Below, piece after piece: positions 57,461 to 64,000 of a stretch of DNA of 64,000 nucleotides. Position numbers and translations under genes: made by a program. The notes below the pieces were generated by a model that saw only the letters and a program-made list of their open reading frames with translations, ran no database searches and was not told the DNA's origin. Source of the DNA: Blasia pusilla (Eukaryota; Marchantiophyta; Marchantiopsida; Blasiales); contig CM114272.1 in NCBI GenBank assembly GCA_050084515.1, positions 6,634,001-6,698,000 on the forward strand, written 5' to 3'. The stretch's first letter is position 1. Each line of letters begins with the position of its first letter.

Positions 57461-58300
57461 AATCGGGCATCATCTCCTCATCACCCTCTCCGTGCCATCG
57501 AGCTCTTGTGTTGTCTCTCTGACTTGGACATGGATTACGACTCAACCCATCCGCATCTTGGTTCAACCGACTTGGCTTGTGAACCACCTAAAACTCATAC
57601 TCTTGTAGTAATAGAGCCAACCTGGCAATATTTCTTGTAAGCTTGTCGGACTCCATCAACCACCTTAATGGTTGATGATTAGTGATAAGTGTGAAAGGGT
57701 TTTCGAATATGGAATTGAAGATAAGAATATCATCTATTTAACATCGTACAAAATTCAAGTCAGCCAGAATCCTATCCATCATTCTATGAAACTCGGCAGG
57801 CCCAAATGGTAAGAATCGCCACTAATACAAGCAATCCCTCTTGAACCGGTCTATCCCCTAGAATGTTTTCTTCTCCCTATCCTCCAACCTGATAGGAAGT
57901 TGATGATAGCCAACATGGAGATCTAAAGTATTGCAGATCTTTGCATGCCCTACCGCATCAAAGATCTCCTCAGGAGTAGGCATGGCGTACCGATCTGACC
58001 TCGTCCGTTGGTTGATAGGACGGTAATCTCCACACATCCGCCTATCCGTCCAATTGCCATGCATATCCTTCTTCGCCGGCATGACTGTGGCAGATGCATA
58101 CTCTCCATGTGATAACTTCCTAAGTCCTGCCTCCAACAAGTCCTGACTCCTACTCTGAATCAAGGCTTGCTCCATATCATAATACCTATAGGGTCGACGA
58201 AAGATAGGCGTATCACTGGCCAACTCAATCTGTATCCCGGAACCCTCCAGCGAACCCACGTCTCTCATATTGAAGGCAAAACAACTGACATGCTCTCTTA
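57461..58300 (-). pseudogene. Gypsy copy 3: reverse transcriptase and RNase H (deleted)
   Basis: The minus-strand frame 58268-57858 reads DTPIFRRPYRYYDMEQALIQ, MPAKKDMHGNW, CGDYRPINQRTRSDRYAMP and YHQLPIRLEDRE. Further pieces show RFLPFG and a stop-interrupted IDDILIF box near 57745-57720. The sequence then jumps to FTLITNHQPLRWLMESDKL, so about 400 bp covering the RT thumb/connection and the start of RNase H are deleted. It ends with NQDADGLSRNP, the usual gypsy RNase H/integrase linker. Confidence 0.88.
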
Positions 58301-58629
58301 GAAACCTATGAACTCACGGTCGCTCTCCTCCTATCAACTTGAAACCTATCAGAGGCTCCCAAGTCTCCATCGTGACCTCATTCGGAGAGGACGCAACCTC
58401 CGGCTTTGGTTGCTATGTAGCAACCCTAGCCACCTCCGCAACAGCCACTCCACTCTGACCTCCTACACCATGCTCCACATCCAAAAAAATGATCATGTGC
58501 TACTCTGGCCGCCTTCGCACTCTACGCTTGAACGACGTTCCAGGAAGTCCATGGGTGCCTTTCTCTCCTCATCCCGCCCCTAGCCAACTCGTGGACGTGA
58601 CGACATGGATGACACTCGCATCCGTCTTT

Positions 58630-59600
58630 GCTCAACCATACTTAGGCTGACTATCCATGTGAGACAGTTGAGGTCCATCTCCTGCCCCAATACCTGTCTC
58701 CGGATGCCTTAGTCATACCCGTAGCGAACCCCATGGCGCGCTTGCGCTCATCTCCTGTAGGCTCCTCCAATGCTCGGTCACCTCATCCCAAATCATGCTT
58801 GGTCCTCCCTAACGAAAGGCATGGGATGCTGGAAAGCTCACCAATGTAGGTAAGGCTGCCCTCAACTCCCCCACCCTATTGGCCATTGCCAACGGTGGTC
58901 TATCATCCCACATCACCACTTGAGATCAACGCCCTGAGCCCAAAATAGCATCCACTGTAAGATGTGGTGCTCTCTGGGCTCCATCGTATGCTTGACACAG
59001 TACCTCTGATGGTATCGGGTTCGTCCACCACAGTCATGGACGATGGGCACGTGATCCAACTCTCGCTGTATCTAGGAACATAGTAGGTCCCAACCAGGAC
59101 CTCACCAGATGCACACTTGTCATCACACGTGCACGAGTATCTCCCAACAATGGCACGTTCTCCAAAATGTACGTTGAAGAACATGTCTGACTCTTCTGCA
59201 AGTGTCGTACTACTCTCAGCATCTCCCAAAATATCCTTGACCTCAGATCCTACAATCCAAATCCTTGGCCAGTTGATGAATGATCCTAACAGGGCCATCA
59301 AGAAATCACTAAATGAATGGTGCCAAATCTATCCAAATTCTGCGCCCCCACCCAAGAGATGTCGGTGGGTAGTGTAAGCAAATATCCCCATACTGCAAAT
59401 ACCGGCAACAACTCATGATACCTCTGGACCAATCTCGCTACGTGACGTAATGATACTTGCCGTGCGGCCTCATCTCTCTCCACATAAAGGTAATAATGCA
59501 TCCGTATGCCCGCCTGCAATACTGCAGCCAATCCGGTGCTAGTCCCTCCAAAGAGATCTAACACCCTAACACCCTCCTCAGGACAATGCCACACAACGGG
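58630..59600 (-). pseudogene. Gypsy copy 3: C5-cytosine DNA methyltransferase (DNMT3-like)
   Basis: Second copy of the methyltransferase, in the same place between protease and RT. Motif I reads RVLDLFGGTSTGLAAVLQAG (DLFGG at 59558-59544), followed by YLYVERDEAARQVSLRHV, clean and in frame. Motif IV near 59280 reads WPC followed by TAG (expected CAG), so the catalytic Cys codon remains but Gln is a stop. Motif VI reads TYILENVPLLGDTRARV (ENV at 59162-59154). Motif VIII region SRAHRPRLWWTN lies near 59040-59000. The C-terminal stretch near 58690-58646 reads GQEMDLNCLTWIVSL. Stops and frameshifts make it inactive. Keeping the same motif set in two diverged copies supports a real element domain. 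Confidence 0.88.
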
Positions 59601-61220
59601 TGTGGTATCCAGTGGGGTCAACCTCTCCACTCTAGGAGCCCGATTTCCACCTAACTCTTGCTGCTCCGGGATAAAGGCATGACTCCATGCCTGGCTCACA
59701 AGATTGTCGACACTCCTCTGTAGCTCTCGAGTCGTACCCCGCAATGGTGAAGAGGTCTCGCCAACATGGGAAGAGACACCCGCCATGGCTGTCTCTCCAT
59801 GGGACTATTCGCTACTCGGACATCCTCTGCATCTGCGTTCCCCTCCAACAACTCTCGTGGCTAGCTAACACTACCTGTGAAAGCTGCCAACATGGTCACA
59901 GACTCGTCTTGTGATTGACCACCTCATCACGTAAATTGCACGAGTAAGTGACTCATCCGCCCATCACTTGACCGTCACCCTAGCCGATAAGCAACGGTCT
60001 CCTCCCTGAAGTCAAAGATGAATCCTAGGGGATATAATACTCTACTCCCCACCAACACATCATACGACTTAGTTGGTATTGTAATCGCACGTGTGCGCAC
60101 CATAGCACTATCCTTCGCATGCTCTTGCTCGACTCTGACAACTATCTCTTATCGAGTCATGTACTCCGTGGGTGATACGCCCCCAATCGAGGGATGTATG
60201 TGGAAGGGACAAGTCTCAATATCGGCCTTCCGTAACCCCAATGCTAAACACGCCGCCTTCACCTGTGGGGTCGCTCGTGGACCCGTCGACTCTCGAGAAA
60301 ATCCAGACGTCACTACCAGCTCCTCACTCATGTTGAGCTCAATACGCTTAGATAACTCAAAGACCACCTTCAATGTGGGCTTTGCTGTGTGAGTTGGCAC
60401 TGTATCTCGCACTCTCCTTTGTAGTTCTCGGTCTAGAACCCCGTACCAATACTCGAGTGACAACGCCTCAATCACTCCATACGTAGCAATGTTGAGCCTC
60501 CTCATGCGTGTGAATGCCTCTCTCAGACTCTCACCCTATCGTCGCTGAAAATCGTGTAGACTCTTCACCTTGTCGCTGTGTACGCTCTGGTAGCTCTTCC
60601 CCAACTGTCGGAAGAACTCCAATGTGGGACTGAAGCTGGGTGGCCCTCTACCACCAGAGGTCTCTGCCACATCGTCTGTCTCAGTGCCTTCCTCCCCATC
60701 TAGTCTCCGGGTTGATGGTGTGAGTCTCTCTCCTCTCACGATCCCACCATATGCCTCGCGACCACTAATGGACACATACCCTAGAGCCCAATACATCCTC
60801 TAGGCATCGATCTCTATTGAATATAGTGATCAAAACTCCATGTAGTTATCCATCGTAGGATCCTCCAAGTGTTGGAACAATCCCTTCCATGCCATGAAAG
60901 GGTTGAACCGTGTCAGGGTCTGTATCTCTTTGAAGTCACACCACGTGTCCTGCATAAAATCATCTAAGTCGATGGTGCCCACTGCACCCAAGAAATGACG
61001 CATGCCCTTATGGCCTATGTCGTCCAAGTGATACTGCCTCCGTCTACGATCTCGTTACCACACCCATTGTCTAGTGATGACGATCAAGCCATAGATGGAT
61101 GTCGAGGTAGCTCCTCACTCGTAACCCCTTGGTATCTCAGTCCACTCCCTGTCACACCACTACTACTGTTTGCACTACCCCATTCTTCCGAACCCTGGAA
61201 GAAAGCCGTGATGATAACCT
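59601..61220 (-). pseudogene. Gypsy copy 3: gag, protease and linker
   Basis: Gag on the minus strand begins near 61220 (ITAFFQGSEEWGS), continues YHLDDIGHKGMRHFLGAVG at 61027, then LEFFRQLGKSYQSVHSDKVK at about 60620 and MRRLNIATYGVIEALSLEYW at 60505. Gag then joins directly to a protease-like stretch (LGLRKADIETCPFHIH, near 60235, and KSYDVLVGSRVLYPLGF, near 60060). The zinc knuckles and most of the linker of copy 2 are therefore deleted here. A further linker leads to the methyltransferase. Confidence 0.75.
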
Positions 61221-62900
61221 TGTCTCACCCGCTCAAGCACTCAGACTCACCTAGAATCTCCCACACTCCTCAAGCTCACCATGAGCCTCCCACTAACTCA
61301 CCTAACCTACCGACATGCTCTCAGGTCATACATGCGACCCCTACTTGGCATATCTACCAACATGCTAGACATGAAAAGAGTCTACACTCGTCACCATCAC
61401 TGCACCCACCTAGCATTAGCTACTACCCGATACCCAACACTCTCAATCACAGAAGATAAGTGCAAGAAAACGGACACGAATGGGTAACCTGATCACTCCC
61501 ACCAATCAACTGCTCCATCAACACTCACTCCTGCATATGGCTCGGAAACCTCCATAACACAACCACCTCCTCTCACAACAAGTCGATCCTCGTGTCACCG
61601 GATGCAGACCACTTGTCGACATCAGCACACTAACTCTCCATCGTCAACTCGTTGGTGTAGACGGTACATCTTGACCCCAACCATGTAACTCTCCTCAACC
61701 ATGTCGTAGCTCTTACCACACATGTCGCTCAACTTTGTAGCCCGACCCTTAATTTCGTCCTTCCTTCTACTTCCTCGGACCTCCCAGGTTTGTCTGCCCG
61801 AATCCCTCCGCTCCGGCTCCCGGTGCTAGTTTTCCCAACCGACCCTTGAGTTCTACCCGCTTGGGCACGGCGCCCTATGCGGCAAACCCATGCCCTCCTC
61901 TCTCCCACATTAACTCCTCCTGGGGGGGGGGGGGGGCATCCCCATGCGCGCCTGGTCCTTTCTCCTTCCGGCCGTACAGCCTCCTCGCGCGGCGCTTCTT
62001 GACGCGCGTCTCTTGGCTATTCCTAACAAATCTACCCCCTGTGCGCACTGACACACACTCATCCCTCGGCTCTACTGCCGTTATCTGCTTAAGTTGTGTC
62101 AACTCTATGTGGATCTTATCCACGGCCTAAGTGACCTAAACCTAGCCCGCACCCTAGCCTAGCCGCCTTTACTTAACAGCCCCCCGAAGGCTGCAAGGCA
62201 AATCTTCTTTCTTCCCAACACTTGTTGTTCATATGCCAATGATACACTTGTGAACGTCACTGCCGCACTTTACTCTACCCTCTACGGCTGTACCCCGTCA
62301 ACTAGCACCAACAAAATCGATGAAAAATGGGCAGCGCTTCCGCTCCCGGCCTTCCGAACAGAAAATAACACACTAAAACGCCACACAAGCACCTCCTGGG
62401 GCTCCCCATCGAGGCAACTCGCTTGCCTACTTGCAACCAACAAATTCCCTACCCCCTCGCATCTTTCTCATGTAAAAATAAAGAGTAATAAAAATGGGCA
62501 CACCCGGCCTAAAACTCCACTCCTCAATCTACATCGGTATATCCACCTGCGCTATCAAGGAATCCGGACGCTAACACCCTAGTCCTATCTCACACACATA
62601 CAAAAGAGGTGCTCCAACGGACCAACATGAGAAAGATGGCTTGGGAAAGCCATCTTCCTCCCTTATATAGGGTTGGGAAGAGCCAAAAGGCACTTCCCCT
62701 AAAAATAGTCATCCCCTTGGTGACGTGTGTGCACAGGTTACCAGGGGCGGATGACCTGGTCAACAAGTCACCCGGTTGTGAAAGACCTCACCAGGAAAGT
62801 TTTTAGAAACGACGTTCCTGACACAATGGACCTATCCTCAACCTCATCAGACACCGTGGCACAAAGTTACACTCAAGACAGTCCGCCGGCTCCTACGCCC
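61221..62900 (-). other. Gypsy copy 3: probable 5' LTR and leader
   Basis: No coding motifs. A TATATAAG box on the minus strand (plus 62662-62669) in a promoter-like context points toward gag, so this is probably the LTR/leader of copy 3. A G15 homopolymer lies at 61922-61936. I could not find a duplicate of this LTR in the window, because the 3' end of copy 3 is truncated, so its limits are not defined. Confidence 0.45.
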
Positions 62901-63100
62901 TATCCACGATAGATCTCGGCCTATTGGCTACTCAGATGTGACAAAGTTCTTGGGATCTTTGAACCTCCTCCTCTTTTGAATATGCTCATAGATCCCTAGA
63001 GAGAATTTTTCTTATTGTGCTCTTGTCATAGTCTAACTTATGGTTACAATTGGGTCAAAGGGTTCCTCTTCCTTTTGTCAATCTTAAGCTTCATGTTGGG

Positions 63101-63629
63101 CATGGTTGCACGAAAATGGACTTGTCCATCCCATGCTTGTCCGTCCATGGGACAGAAAAGTCTGGTCACATGCCCAACGGGTTCCCTCCCAGGGGTTTTT
63201 GATATTCCAATGGCTTGCTCAAGATGTGGGAATAATTGGGGGGTCGGATTAAGGGAGACGGGTAGGAATCGAATGGGTGTGTGGTCTATGAGCCCTTGCT
63301 TGAGCTACATTGAGCTTGCCTTTCCTGCTTTAACCTTGCACTAGCCCGTATAGAGCCCATGGCCACACTCGTAGGGCCCATAACTAGGCTCCAATTGGAT
63401 GGCCAGAAGGGCTTGATACGAGCCTGTACAGGCTCGGTGCGTGCTACAAAATGGGTGGTGAAAAGGGGAAACGGGTTGCTAGACTGGATGCAAACTAGCC
63501 AAGCGGGGTCTACGTTGTGGGCAAGGTGGGCCTAGGAGCGGGCTGCAAGAATCCAAACCCGAATGGACACATTCGTCATAGGGACGGACATAAGTCCACG
63601 TACATGGACTTTATCCGTGTGCAACCTTG
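63101..63629. mobile_element. hAT-type non-autonomous element, copy B (529 bp)
   Basis: Terminal inverted repeats: left CATGGTTGCAC, right (reverse complement) CAAGGTTGCAC. The flanks ATGTTGGG (63093-63100) and GTGTTGGG (63630-63637) match at seven of eight positions. An 8-bp target duplication and CA-x-GG ends are typical of the hAT superfamily. It is homologous to 28662-29325 in inverted orientation and encodes nothing recognisable. Confidence 0.75.
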
Positions 63630-63637
63630 GTGTTGGG

Positions 63638-64000
63638 CCTAACAACATGACCTCATCCCTTCATATCAATCATCAGTGAGTGGCTTTCACTTTCTCCACA
63701 TCCGATTTTTTAGTGTTTCCAATCTCCATTTTTTTTTTCTCATGGAACATCATTTTCTCATTTGCTTAGTCTTGTTACGATTGTCTTAGCAAGTTAGTTC
63801 TTTTCATATCAAATGGGTTTTCTTATTCTTACTCCTTCCATGTTGGTGCCTATTCTTGTCTTTCGCTGTTTTTAGGTCAATTCCTCTCATATGTCTTTCT
63901 TACTCTTTCAACACTTTATCTCACTACTTTACACTTGCTTACATTTGCTGTCCCTTAAGGGCATTCTATATTCATATTCTCAAACCACTTCTTTTGATAC
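63638..64000. other. Intergenic DNA at window end
   Basis: AT- and pyrimidine-rich sequence without a frame or repeat that I can support. Confidence 0.6.

Overview
This window looks like nuclear DNA of a land plant. It holds one intact intron-containing gene, a class I (transmembrane) formin, in about 53 kb of transposon-rich DNA. The three introns inside the FH2 domain and the signal peptide/TM/FH1/FH2 layout are plant-typical. The repeats (Helitrons, hAT elements, Ty3/gypsy with inserted LTRs) also fit a plant. A DNA methyltransferase carried by LTR retrotransposons makes me lean to a seed-free plant or close relative (I recall this reported for charophyte algae), but the species cannot be fixed from sequence alone.

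Layout. 1-4.0 kb: AT-rich intergenic DNA with Helitron-like termini and a TC microsatellite. 4.0-11.2 kb: formin gene (promoter/5' UTR, five coding exons, poly(A) signal). 11.2-19.6 kb: no recognisable gene; one perfect 37-nt hairpin and a local tandem duplication. 19.66-24.15 kb and 30.86-35.36 kb: two copies of a 4,492-bp segmental duplication carrying the 3' part of a Helitron. The second copy is continuous with the rest of the Helitron (Rep, zinc-finger and N-terminal exons, to about 40.6 kb, minus strand). 24.2-30.8 kb: a decayed hAT transposase, a hAT-type non-autonomous element (partner copy at 63.1 kb) and AT-rich DNA. 41.0-62.9 kb: a cluster of at least three broken Ty3/gypsy elements of one family.

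The most notable content is this gypsy family. Pieced together from the two longer copies, its order is gag - zinc knuckles - aspartic protease - C5-cytosine DNA methyltransferase (DNMT3-like motifs I, IV, VI, VIII and the C-terminal motifs) - reverse transcriptase - RNase H - integrase - PHD finger. It thus encodes a potential DNA-methylation writer and a potential histone reader beside its replication enzymes. Three copies of a second, about 1.26-kb TG...CA element (probably solo LTRs) each sit inside a different member of the family. Each lies between 4-bp target duplications with a central CG, and each carries the same unidentified open frame of about 136 codons. Most stop codons in the decayed copies are C-to-T or G-to-A changes, as expected of heavily methylated DNA.

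All transposon genes here are decayed (stops, frameshifts, internal deletions). Only the formin looks functional. Boundaries of the old elements are approximate unless a terminus or target duplication is described.
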